From Tachypleus tridentatus (taxonomy: Eukaryota; Arthropoda; Merostomata; Xiphosura; Limulidae): a stretch of DNA of 64,000 bases. The position numbers and the translations under genes were made by a program. Below, in pieces: positions 55,241-64,000 of this stretch (the first letter of the stretch is position 1; the number at the start of each line of letters is the position of its first letter). Under the pieces are notes generated by a model, which was not told the DNA's origin, did not search any database, and saw nothing but the letters and a program-made list of their open reading frames with translations. Location of the stretch: assembly GCF_004210375.1 (NCBI RefSeq), contig NC_134827.1, forward strand, positions 100,301,285-100,365,284, given 5' to 3'.

Positions 55241-55709
55241 TGAAAAACCTCTAAGTATGTACGTACTTAGTGTTTATATTCCACAAATATATCATTCCAT
55301 CTTCAGAGAAGCTCTGAGAAGAATTATGTTCAAGTTGGTAGTAAACTGGATTCGATCCTGGGTGTTATTGGTCGCAATATGAAGTAATCTTTGAGATCTT
55401 TTTGCTTAGTTTTACTTTAGGTTGACTAAGGAGGCTTAGTTTTGTTAATATCTTCTATGTATTTAGGTAAGAGGTGCCATCATAAATCTCTACAGTTAAC
55501 TTGAGGCTGGACAGGGTAGCTTCATTTGTGATTTTTAGGTAAACTATAGATGTGTGAAGATATATTTTTAGAAATTAGTTAATTTTTTTACCTCCATTAG
55601 ACTTATCTTTATGCAGTTGCATCAGACTTATCTTTATGCAGTTAGTCGATGCGAGTCACAATGGCAGTGACTTCAGTCGAAGGAATAATACACCAGTTTT
55701 CAATCAGGG

Positions 55710-55966
55710 TTTGTTTTGTTTTGAATTTTGTGCAAAGCTACACCAAGGATATCTGTACTAGCCGTCCCTAATTTAGCAGTGTAAGATTAGAGGGAAGGCA
55801 ATTAATCATCACCACCCACCGCCAAATTTTACCGAAGAATAATAGGATTAACCGTCACATTATAACACCAGGGCTGAAAGTGGAAGCATGTTTGGTGTAA
55901 CGGGGATTCGAATTTGAGACCTTCGGATCACGAGTCGAGGGCCTAACTAACTGACCATGCCGGGCC
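55710..55966 (-). repeat. SINE family A with 11-bp target duplication
   Basis: Tail to head on this strand: TTTGTTTTGTTTTGAATTTT, TTAGCAGTGTAAGATTAGAG, then GGGGATTCGAATTTGAGACC and CATGCCGGGCC. It is flanked by TTCAATCAGGG (55699-55709 and 55967-55977). About 20 bp is missing around CCGCCAAATTTTACC. Confidence 0.92.
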
Positions 55967-55977
55967 TTCAATCAGGG

Positions 55978-56410
55978 AGTCAAGGTCGAATTTCAGCTAT
56001 GCCCTCATGGAAATAGTCATTCTCAGAACCTTTCGAAAGTCAGCAGTAAGTTAGCAGCCACAAGTTAGTACGTCGTGACCAAAAAACTACTCTTTATAAT
56101 TAGACTTTGGGGACCGTAAATATGTCAATGAGTAATATCCGATCACCACACTAAAACTACTCTACAATTAGATTATTTTAATTAGTACCTCTAATTGTTA
56201 CTACTTAACCTAAACCGCTTTGTGTTTCATAACATTAATATCTGTAGAAGAAAAAAAAACAACACACACACTTTCAACAGAATTTTTTCTTCCCTTTCCT
56301 TTCTCTGAAATAGTAGCATTCATTCTGGAACGTTATCTTCATGATTAGGTATTTTTAAAATTTAAAAGCTTGTATAGTGGCGGTATCTATAAAATAAAAT
56401 GAGAACTTAT
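55978..56410. other. Spacer between SINEs
   Basis: AT-rich sequence with no gene or further repeat recognised. Confidence 0.4.
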
Positions 56411-56680
56411 TTTTTTTTTAAATTTCGCGCAAAGCTACTCCAGGGCTATCTGCGCTAGCCGTCCCTAATTTAGCAGTGTAAGACTAGAGAAGGCAGCTAG
56501 TCATCACCACCTACCACGCCAACTCTTTGGCTACTCTTTTACCAACAAATTGTGGGATTGACCGTCACATTATACACCCGCACGGCTGGGAGGGCGAGCA
56601 TGTTTGGCGCGACGGGGATGCGAACCCGCGACTCTCAGATTACGAGTCGCACCCCTTAACCCACATGGCCATGCCGGGCC
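56411..56680 (-). repeat. SINE family A, near full length
   Basis: Contains AATTTCGCGCAAAGCTACTC, CTAGCCGTCCCTAATTTAGC, the box-B complement GATGCGAACCCGCGAC, and CATGGCCATGCCGGGCC at the head end. Among the best-preserved copies here. The + frame at 56527-56823 runs through it and is not a gene. Confidence 0.92.
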
Positions 56681-57176
56681 CCTTTGAAGTGAATGAATTC
56701 GGTTTTCCGACATTGTCTTTTTTACCTCGTTATTTTAATATATCTGGGATCACACGAACAACGTCAGCAGTGCTTTTAGTTGCCTCTACCATATGTACAA
56801 TCTGCACTTGTTATCATTATTAAGCCTAAAGCTTGTGTAATAAAGTTACATATGGATTATACAATTATACAATTAATTTACAGCATAAATAAATAATTAA
56901 TACTTGCATTATTTTTGCGTAATAATGTTTAGAGATCTTTAGAACTTACTGCTAGGTTCATTAGTTAATATCTGCCCACACTATAAACGAAGATAGCAGA
57001 TTAATATACTCATTTCCCGAATTTAACCGAAAATAATATATAAATATTTTACTGATAAATAATATTTATTCCATCTAATTTAGTTTTAACGTCATCACCA
57101 CTGTATGAAAGATCAAAAAGAAATATATGGTATTTTTTAATTTATGTATGTATCTATTTATATGTTTTTTGCTCAG
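56681..57176. other. Spacer, nothing recognised
   Basis: AT-rich DNA with no supported feature. Confidence 0.4.
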
Positions 57177-57272
57177 CACAGAGTTCCCCAATAAGCTATC
57201 TGCGTTTTGCCCACCAAGATTATTGGCGTTGAAAGCCCTGAGACGTTCCGCTAAGCCAACAGGGGGCGTATG
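57177..57272 (-). repeat. SINE family B, partial
   Basis: AAGCTATCTGCGTTTTGCCC, then ACCAAGATTATTGGCGTTGA and CCGCTAAGCCAACAGGGGGC follow the order of the other family B copies (tail, box-B complement, head). Confidence 0.55.
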
Positions 57273-57522
57273 TATTTGTTTTTGTTACTATCGCATCACA
57301 TCTTCGTAAGAATTATGCTGATTTGTGACTTTCTGTTAATATTTATCTCAAAACACGGTCATTTTGTGATACAATATTATGATTTTATAGCATAACATTA
57401 TATTAGTAACAAATAAGTATTAGTGTCAACTTCAACAGTTTTAGTTAAAGTTGTAATTTTCTGTTGTTACCACAAAGTGAAAATTACTCGACCTGTTCGC
57501 ATACCTTGGTCATTTTCGTTGT

Positions 57523-57799
57523 GTTTGTTTATTTATAATTTTGTGGAAAGCTACACAAGGGCTATCTGCGCTGGCCATTCCTAATTTAGCAGTGTAAGAC
57601 TAGAAGGAAGGCAACTAGTCATCACCACCCATCGCCAACTCTTGAGCTACTATTTTATCAATGAATAGTGGGATTGATGGTGACATTATAACGCCCCCAC
57701 GGCTGAAAGGGCGAGCATGTTTGGTGTGACGGGGATTCGAATCCATGACTCTCATATTACGAGTCGAGCGTCCCCTAACCATCTGGCCTTGCGAGGCCC
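57523..57799 (-). repeat. SINE family A, near full length
   Basis: AAGCTACACAAGGGCTATCT, GCAGTGTAAGACTAGAAGGA, GGGGATTCGAATCCATGAC and CTGGCCTTGCGAGGCCC are all present. The minus-strand open frame at 57615-57806 is a read-through of this SINE. Confidence 0.92.
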
Positions 57800-58412
57800 T
57801 CGTCATTGCTTAACTTGATGTTTATTTGGTTGTTTTAGAAAGACTTGTATCTAAGATTTTTTCATTTAGTGAATTTTATATGGATTGACGTTTAAATATA
57901 TTTTACAAAAATGTCTACTGCAGTGCAAAATTTTGTGTGTGTGTGTTGTTTTAAACAATTAAACACACACTGAACTCTCTCTTTTAAATCAATTTAATTC
58001 CACTAAAATTCAATAGAGGGCAATAGTGGTTTAGTTTATCACAACGTAGCTTCTCACGGAAATCTTGTAATGATTTCTCCTCCTCTAAAGAGAAATCTAA
58101 CATTGCAATTCTCATGGTAATATTCTACCGTAATCAGTCTTTTTGATATCTTAAGTGAGATATTTGTTGTGCTAGCGAGAACATGATGCAATGTCAGGAA
58201 ATTTTATGAAAGTTAATAATCTTGATGTTTTGGTCAATATGTTGAAATAAAAATGCACTATAAATAATATATTCAGTGAACAAAAAAGTGAATTCGTCCA
58301 GTCCGAGTTAGCAGATATTCCACTTTTTTTATATAGTTAGTAAGGTAAAACGTAAATTATTTATCGTGTTTGATTTTGATCCGTTTATAAGAATTTCTGC
58401 ATCGAATACTGA
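57800..58412. other. Spacer with a GT/AC inverted repeat
   Basis: GTGTGTGTGTTG at about 57935 and AAACACACAC at about 57961 can pair around a short loop. Nothing else is recognised. Confidence 0.4.
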
Positions 58413-58642
58413 TTGATTTGAATTTCAAGCAAACGCCACACGAGGGCTGAGATAGTCGTATCTAATTTAACAGTAAAAGACAATGAATAACTAGCCATCA
58501 TCACCCACCACCAGCTCTTGGGCTACACTTTTGCGAACGAATAACAACATTGACGACTGAGAAGGTGAGCAGGTTGGACAGGAAATCGAACATACGACCC
58601 TCACTGCGAGTCGAACGCCCTAGAAACCTGACCATCTGCAAC
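58413..58642 (-). repeat. SINE family A, old degenerate copy
   Basis: Recognisable blocks: GCCACACGAGGGCT, CATCATCACCCACCACCAGC, TCTTGGGCTACACTTTTGCG and ACGACCCTCACTGCGAGTCG. Many substitutions and small deletions. Confidence 0.75.
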
Positions 58643-58930
58643 TAATTTTACGTGTGAGAATACCTGGCGTACCATTATCTTGGAATTTCTGTTCAAAAAA
58701 CATTTTTTTAAGTTAGGCCTACAAGCAAACATAGCCACAGCATGCGCTATTGATGAACTAAATTATTTCGTTGTCATTAGGTAAACTGGAATTAATTTTC
58801 CTAAATTAACTCGCCCGAAGATAAAACACGTTACAACAGTACTGTGGAATAAATATAATTAGTAAAATACTGTCCTTCACCACTGTGTCCTATTAAAACA
58901 TCTTCGAATACGGAATGAAATACTGTTTGT

Positions 58931-59047
58931 TTGTTGTTGTTTATAATTAAGTACTAAACTCCACAATCTGTGGTCTACCCACCGCGGGTATCGAAACCCA
59001 AGTTCTAGCGGTGTAAGTCTACAGATATGTTGCTATGCAACTTGGGG
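58931..59047 (-). repeat. SINE family B copy
   Basis: CTACCCACCGCGGGTATCGA followed by AACCCAAGTTCTAGCGGTGT and an end at ACTTGGGGGC. The box-B complement (GGTATCGAAACCC) supports a tRNA-derived head. Confidence 0.7.
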
Positions 59048-59309
59048 GCAGAATGAAATATAAACGTGATTTGACAACCAAACCAACACCGTAAGTAAAA
59101 ATTACAACTCAAAAATCGAGTATAAGTACTTGATGTTTAAGGATGTAATATTTATTTCGGTAATATATTCATGAATCGTAGGTTTACACGTCAAAACTGA
59201 GATACAACACGTAATAATTATAACCATTAGCTTAATGTTCACGGATTAAGAACTTGTAGCGTGATGAATTATTCCATTAATGACAAGTTAATTAGATTTA
59301 GAAACATAT

Positions 59310-59432
59310 ATAAAATTGTTGTCAAGGGCAAAACTACATAAATGGGCTATCTGTGTTGTATCCATCATGGGTATCGAAAGCCGGTTTTTACTGTCCTAAG
59401 CCTGCAGACTGAGCTCCAAGCCAGTGATGAAA
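59310..59432 (-). repeat. SINE family B copy
   Basis: AAACTACATAAATGGGCTAT, then ATCATGGGTATCGAAAGCCG and CCTAAGCCTGCAGACTGAGC. The tail block GGGCTATCTGTG is shared with family A. Confidence 0.7.
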
Positions 59433-59579
59433 AAATATTTTTTTAAATAATTGTCCAAGATGAAAGTTCGAAGTAAATGTCCAGAACAAATGGAATGTAA
59501 CTGAAAAAAAAATCACATCTCTAACGTTATTCGTTATTCAAACAGCGCCATCGTGTTTTGTGGTTTGTAGAAATCGTTA

Positions 59580-59826
59580 GTTTCACATTTTTTGCGTAAG
59601 CCCACACTGATAGACTATAAGGGTAAATAAATAACTAGTTGATAGCACCTGCCATTCAGTTTTTGGGTTACTACAATACTCGTATGACGGAACAGTGGTG
59701 GATGACCGTCACTCTAAAAGCGCACCCACGGGCCCGCACTTTGAAGAACTTTTATGTGGCAATAAGCAGCGAATCGTTGGATTAGCAGTTCTGTCCATGC
59801 TAACCACTGGGCCACGCCTAGCCTTG
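59580..59826 (-). repeat. Diverged SINE, family A related
   Basis: AGCACCTGCCATTCAGTTTT, TGGATGACCGTCACTCTAAA, CGCACCCACGGGC and a head end AACCACTGGGCCACGCC parallel the family A order, but the copy is highly diverged and may be a separate subfamily. Confidence 0.5.
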
Positions 59827-59930
59827 ATTTAGAAAAAACATTTATGATAAGCCGAACCCTCTATGTCTGAGTCAAAAACACGAGTAACTTTCTCTGTAAT
59901 ATAAACATTTTCTGAGGTTTTTGTACTTGC

Positions 59931-60240
59931 TTTGTTCGTTTTTGTTTTGGAACTTCGCACAAAGCTACTCGAGGGCTATCTATGCTAGCCGTTTATAATT
60001 TAACAGTGTAAGACTAGAGGGAAGGCAGTTAGTCATCACCAAACATGCTCCCCCTTTCAGCCGTGGGGGCGTTATAATTTGACGGTCAATCCCACTATTC
60101 GTTGGTAAAAGAGTAGCCAAAGAGTTGGCGGTGGGTGGTGATGACTACCTGCTTTCTCTCTAGTCTTACTTTGCTAAATTAGAGACGGCTAGCACAGATA
60201 GCTCTCGAGTAGCTTTGTGCGAAATTCAAACAAACAAACA
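59931..60240. repeat. SINE foldback: two family A pieces head to head
   Basis: 59940-60040 is a minus-strand tail piece (CTTCGCACAAAGCTACTCGA to GGCAGTTAGTCATCACC). It is joined without spacer to a plus-strand piece (60040-60240) that begins inside the body (AAACATGCTCCCCCTTTCAG) and runs to the tail (TAGCTTTGTGCGAAATTC). The outer parts form an inverted repeat of about 92-bp arms around about 95 bp. The junction lies at CACC, which occurs at both points of the SINE consensus. Confidence 0.88.
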
Positions 60241-60447
60241 AACGGTTAACAGGTTTATTTCTGTATTTAATTCGTATCTCGAGTGGTTTCTCATTGGTTG
60301 TCACGCGTACTGACCATGTGTGAACCTACACTCCCTATTCGTGTTTTAAAATTACATTCCGATATCCAGCCGAGTAAGAAGCTCATCTTACGAAACTTAC
60401 TAATACAACCATTGTTCGCCCGGAAGAGTGCAGGCGGGCCGAGCCTT

Positions 60448-60676
60448 TTTGTTTGCTTTTGAATTTCGTGCAAAGCTAGAGGGAAGGCAGTTAGTCATCA
60501 CCACCCACCGCCAACTCTTGGGCTACTCTTTTACCAGCGAATAGTGGGATTGACCGTCACTTTATAACACACCCCACGGCTGAAGGAGCGAGCATGTTTG
60601 GTGTAAGGGATATTCGAACCAGCGACCCTTACATTACGAGTCGAGTGCCCTAAAACACCTGGGCATGCCAGGGCCA
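60448..60676 (-). repeat. SINE family A with internal deletion
   Basis: The tail TTTTGAATTTCGTGCAAAGC is joined to TAGAGGGAAGGCAGTTAGTC, skipping about 50 bp of the consensus (the GGGCTATCTGCG to GTAAGA part). The rest is present through GATATTCGAACCAGCGACCC to CATGCCAGGGCC. The join is at CTA, present on both sides of the lost segment. Confidence 0.88.
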
Positions 60677-60802
60677 TTTTTATTGAGAAACTTGTACATC
60701 TCATATCATAAGCTGTAATTTCTCACAAATAACCCCGTAGTTTCCGGTAAAACCGGATTGCGTAACTCCTGAATATTAGATAGGGGCAGAGAGAGTTTGG
60801 AA

Positions 60803-60913
60803 TTAAACAAAAGCTACACAATGGGCTATCTATGCTCTGTCCACTAAGGGTACCGAATCTAGTTTTTAGCAGTGTGAGTCCTCAGATATACGCTGTGTGC
60901 CACTGGGGGTACA
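60803..60913 (-). repeat. SINE family B copy
   Basis: AAAGCTACACAATGGGCTAT, CTCTGTCCACTAAGGGTACC, TAGCAGTGTGAGTCCTCAGA and an end GTGCCACTGGGGG. It shows most clearly that family B shares the AAAGCTACACAA-GGGCTATCT tail with family A. Confidence 0.75.
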
Positions 60914-62080
60914 GAAAGAGTTTCTTTTTTTTTTTTATTATTGATAAGGGGGGGGGGGTGGAAAGGGGGGAACATTTCCCTCAGGACAACGTTATTCAAA
61001 TACAAATCTTCTAAACACTTAAATGTGGCGTTTGTCATTGATTTATCTTGGAAGTTCCTAGTTATTAATGTGAATGAAACAATTAGTTTATGTGAAGAAC
61101 CGTATTCTTCCGCCACGTTCAGGATTTCGTTTATATTTCCTGTATCAGAAGACAAAAAATCAAATCCAGTATTTACGATATCACATCTGACAACATGAAA
61201 AAACATCAGAGTTTAACACTCGTTTGGTTTTTAATACTGTACCAAATAAAAACAAGTCCAACTAATGTTTACGATAAAACTTATATCTATGTATAAGTAA
61301 AAACATGTTTTGAGCTTAAGGTATTGAAAAAATCACGCTTCGTTTCATTAGGCCCTCTCGTGACTTCAACAGTCGCGGAGCTCTGAGGGCACGTGCACTT
61401 GACCACCATGTTTCTCCATTCATGGAGCATATATTTCAGAAAGTTTTAACGTTTTTTTGACCTCGACATGCACCCTCGACCTAGAAGGTCGTTGAGCTTT
61501 CTGTGTACTGAAATCGGAGTTCATATCACGCTGTGTTTGTCCAGTTTAACAAGTTTAATGTTTACAAAAGATAATGCAGGTCGGTCAGAACTAAATGGGC
61601 TAAAATATTACGAAAAAAACAACAACCATTTGATTGTGAGAAATAGGTTGAATACTGGCCACATATTACCTTTTTTAAGTTTTCTTCCATCCAATGATGG
61701 CATATTTAACTACAGTAACTCGTCACGTGTACTTTAACTAGTATGTGTGCAATAACCTTGTCTTTATATTATCCGTCGCGCAATAAACTGAAAGGGTCTT
61801 TCACCCCCTGATTTCGCTGAGAAGTGGACCCTGTCTATCCTATGCACTAATCACTGGTATTTAAAAGAACTGATACACAGCACTGGTGATGTGGGGATAA
61901 AGCGAAATACTTTTCTGAACACCCCCGTTACCTTTGACCCTAAACTTTTGGGTTTAGTGTTACAGTCTTGAAACCGAAATTACTGTCAGGTTTTCCTTTA
62001 CACCGATGATGTGAAACCGTCTCACACACTGTAGCACACAGGAACTCATGATGTTGAAAGTGCTCAATTCTAATATCTGG
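60914..62080. other. Spacer with homopolymers and uncertain open frames
   Basis: A T-run then a G-run (about 60920-60970). Frames are open on both strands at 60941-61206, the minus one including NEILNVAEEYGSSHKLIVSF. No domain is recognised and no start or splice context supports a gene. The + frame at 61468-61737 is also unassigned. Confidence 0.35.
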
Positions 62081-62083
62081 AGG

Positions 62084-62318
62084 TGGCCCGGCACGGCCAT
62101 GTTGTTAGGGTACCTTGAGAATCGCGGGTTCGAATCCCTGTCACACAAAACACGCTCGTTCTTTCAGCTGTGGGGACATTATAACGTATCAATCAATCCC
62201 GCTATTCATTGGTAAAAAAAAAAAAGTCCAACAGTTGGCGGTGCTAAATTATGGATGGCTAGCGCAGATAGCCCTCGTGTGGCTTTGCGCGAAATTCAAA
62301 ACAAAATAAACCAAATCT
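62084..62318 (+). repeat. SINE family A with internal deletion
   Basis: Head GGCCCGGCACGGCCATGTTG, box B GGGTTCGAATCC, and tail TAGCGCAGATAGCCCTCGTG to GCGAAATTC. About 45 bp of the middle (GGTGGGTGGTGATGACTAGC part) is missing, and an A-run lies at about 62214-62225. Confidence 0.9.
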
Positions 62319-62369
62319 GACAACATCATGAAACAAGATATAGTGTTACAATTGGGTCCTCAGTTTCAG

Positions 62370-64000
62370 GGTACGGCGCTTTTTCGTTTCTGGTTGCAAA
62401 ATATCCGCTTTTCCACGGTAGGTTTAGGTTTTTCCCTTTAGGTATACCGTGCATCTTCATTTTATGGTAAGTCCTCAATTGGGTTATTGTACGTCCACAC
62501 TTATACAGTCGGACTTGATGTTGAGTGCACTGTAATCTTCACTTCGTGTGTACTTCTATATTTACGTTAGATCCTTAGTTCAGTATATTGAAGGCCATAT
62601 TTCTACGACAGATCCTCAGGTTAACGTCACTGTAGTCTATACTTCTGTTATAATCCTTACTTTACGTATACAGTACGTCTACACTTTTTCGGTAGGCTCT
62701 CCTGTTGGGTGTTCCGTACGTCTACACTTCTACGGTAAGTTCTCCTGTTGGATGCACAGTACGTCCACACTTCTTCGGTAGGTTATCCTGTTGGATGTAC
62801 AGTACATCTACACTTCTTCGGTAGATTATCCTGTTGGATGTACAGTACATCTACACTTCTTCGGTAAGTTATCCTGTTGGATGTACAGTACATCTACACT
62901 TCTTCGGTAGGTTATCCTGTTGGATGTACAGTACATCTACACTTCTTCGGTAGGTTATCCTGTTGGATGTACAGTACATCTACACTTCTTCGGTAGATTA
63001 TCCTGTTGGATGTACAGTACATCTACACTTCTTCGGTAGATTATCCTGTTGGATGTACAGTACATCTACACTTCTTCGGTAGGTTATCCTGTTGGATGTA
63101 CAGTACATCTACACTTCTCCGGTAGGTTATCCTGTTGGATGTACAGTACATTTACACTTCTTCGGTAGGTTATCCTGTTGGATGTACAGTACATCTACAC
63201 TTCTTCGGTAGATTATCCTGTTGGATGTACAGTACATCTACACTTCTTCGGTAGGTTATCCTGTTGGATGTACAGTACATCTACACTTCTTCGGTAGGTT
63301 ATCCTGTTGGATGTACAGTACATTTACACTTCTTCGGTAGGTTATCCTGTTGGATGTACAGTACATCTACACTTCTTCGGTAGATTATCCTGTTGGATGT
63401 ACAGTACATCTACACTTCTTCGGTAGGTTATCCTGTTGGATGTTCAGTACGTCCACACTTCTTCGGTAGGTTATCCTGTTGGATGTTCAGTACGTCCACA
63501 CTTCTTCGGTAGTCTCTCCTGTTGGGTGTTCAGTACGTCCACACTTCTACGGTAGGCTCTCCTGTTGGTTGTACAGTACGTCTACACTTCTACGGTAAGC
63601 TCTCTTGTTGGATGTACAGTACGTCCACACTTCTATGCTAGGTTTTCCTTTTAGGTGTACAGTACGTCCACACTTCTACGCTGGATTCTTTCACAATTGG
63701 TTTTAATTTTAGTTATAAACTATACTTTCGCTGGCAGTAAGTTTTTTTCAAGTGCACAGTAAAGTTCACTCTTCTACGGTAGGTTCTTCTGTTTAATGTA
63801 CAGTAAAGTTCACTCTTCTACGGTAGGTTCTTCTGTTTAATGTACAGTAAAGTTCACTCTTTATGGTAGGTTTTTCTGTTCAAAGTACAGTAAAGTTCAC
63901 TCCTCTATGGTACGTTCTCTTTTTCAATGTACAGTAAAGTTCACTCTTCTACGGTAGGTTCTTCTGTTTAATGTACAGTAAAGTTCACTCTTTATGGTAG
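62370..64000 (+). repeat. 43-45 bp minisatellite array, runs off the window
   Basis: The core from about 62770 to 63530 is a 43-bp unit: CTTCTTCGGTAGGTTATCC, then TGTTGGATGTACAGTACAT plus CTACA. Degenerate relatives extend left to about 62370 and right to about 63700. After a break at about 63690-63740 a related 44-45 bp unit (ACAGTAAAGTTCACTCTTC with CTACGGTAGGTTCTTCTG) continues to the end. Each core unit holds the 15-bp palindrome GATGTACAGTACATC. The + frame at 62548-62781 is only a read of degenerate units. Confidence 0.95.

Noticed and set aside
56527-56823. 98-residue + frame
   Set aside because: Runs through a minus-strand SINE and out into AT-rich DNA; no independent coding evidence.
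60859-61206. Minus-strand 115-residue frame as a gene
   Set aside because: Includes homopolymers and SINE family B sequence at its 3' end, and the opposite strand is also open. The NEILNVAEEYGSS part is noted but unidentified.

Overview
The window is AT-rich animal nuclear DNA. It holds three spliced genes, all on the + strand, with GT-AG introns, and many transposon relics. The genes are recognisable metazoan orthologues, so this is not microbial DNA. The commonest interspersed repeat is a tRNA-derived SINE whose 3' tail, on the minus strand, reads GAATTTCGCGCAAAGCTACA. I associate that family with horseshoe crab (Xiphosura) genomes. That taxonomic placement rests on memory and inference; no search was run.

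Layout. 1-3.7 kb: non-coding DNA with an internally deleted mariner (about 632-1524), a SINE fragment and a 438-bp hAT-type MITE (2407-2844) with a perfect 8-bp target duplication. 3.7-29.1 kb: PHYHD1, a phytanoyl-CoA dioxygenase-domain protein (11 coding exons, 285 residues). Its intron 7 is swollen to 12.5 kb by about 11.1 kb of a 29-bp minisatellite (roughly 383 copies). Introns 8 and 9 hold a decayed piggyBac-like transposase with a 78-bp tandem repeat and an 810-bp hAT-type element. 29.1-36.2 kb: intergenic, with SINEs. 36.2-41.9 kb: MRNIP, the MRN-complex-interacting protein (4 coding exons, 345 residues). 41.9-45.6 kb: intergenic, with a possible orphan terminal exon, a dead CR1/L2-like LINE end and a 196-bp inverted-repeat element. 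45.6-52.2 kb: HSPA5/BiP (GRP78), 7 coding exons ending in KDEL, with an ERSE-like promoter element. One T is missing in exon 2, which breaks the frame; this is most likely a homopolymer sequence error. 52.2-64 kb: no convincing gene. It contains a dense SINE cluster (54-62.3 kb, two tRNA-derived families sharing a tail) and, from about 62.4 kb past the window end, a 43-45 bp minisatellite with higher-order structure.

The three genes do not form a pathway: a 2-oxoglutarate dioxygenase, a DNA-damage-response adaptor and the ER Hsp70 chaperone. They are ordinary co-oriented neighbours. I found no convincing previously undescribed molecular system. The most notable items are the giant intronic minisatellite beside a 22-nt exon, a relic hammerhead-ribozyme-like fold at 4161-4204, the 78-bp duplication inside a piggyBac-like fossil, a head-to-head SINE foldback, and the palindrome-bearing minisatellite at the right edge.
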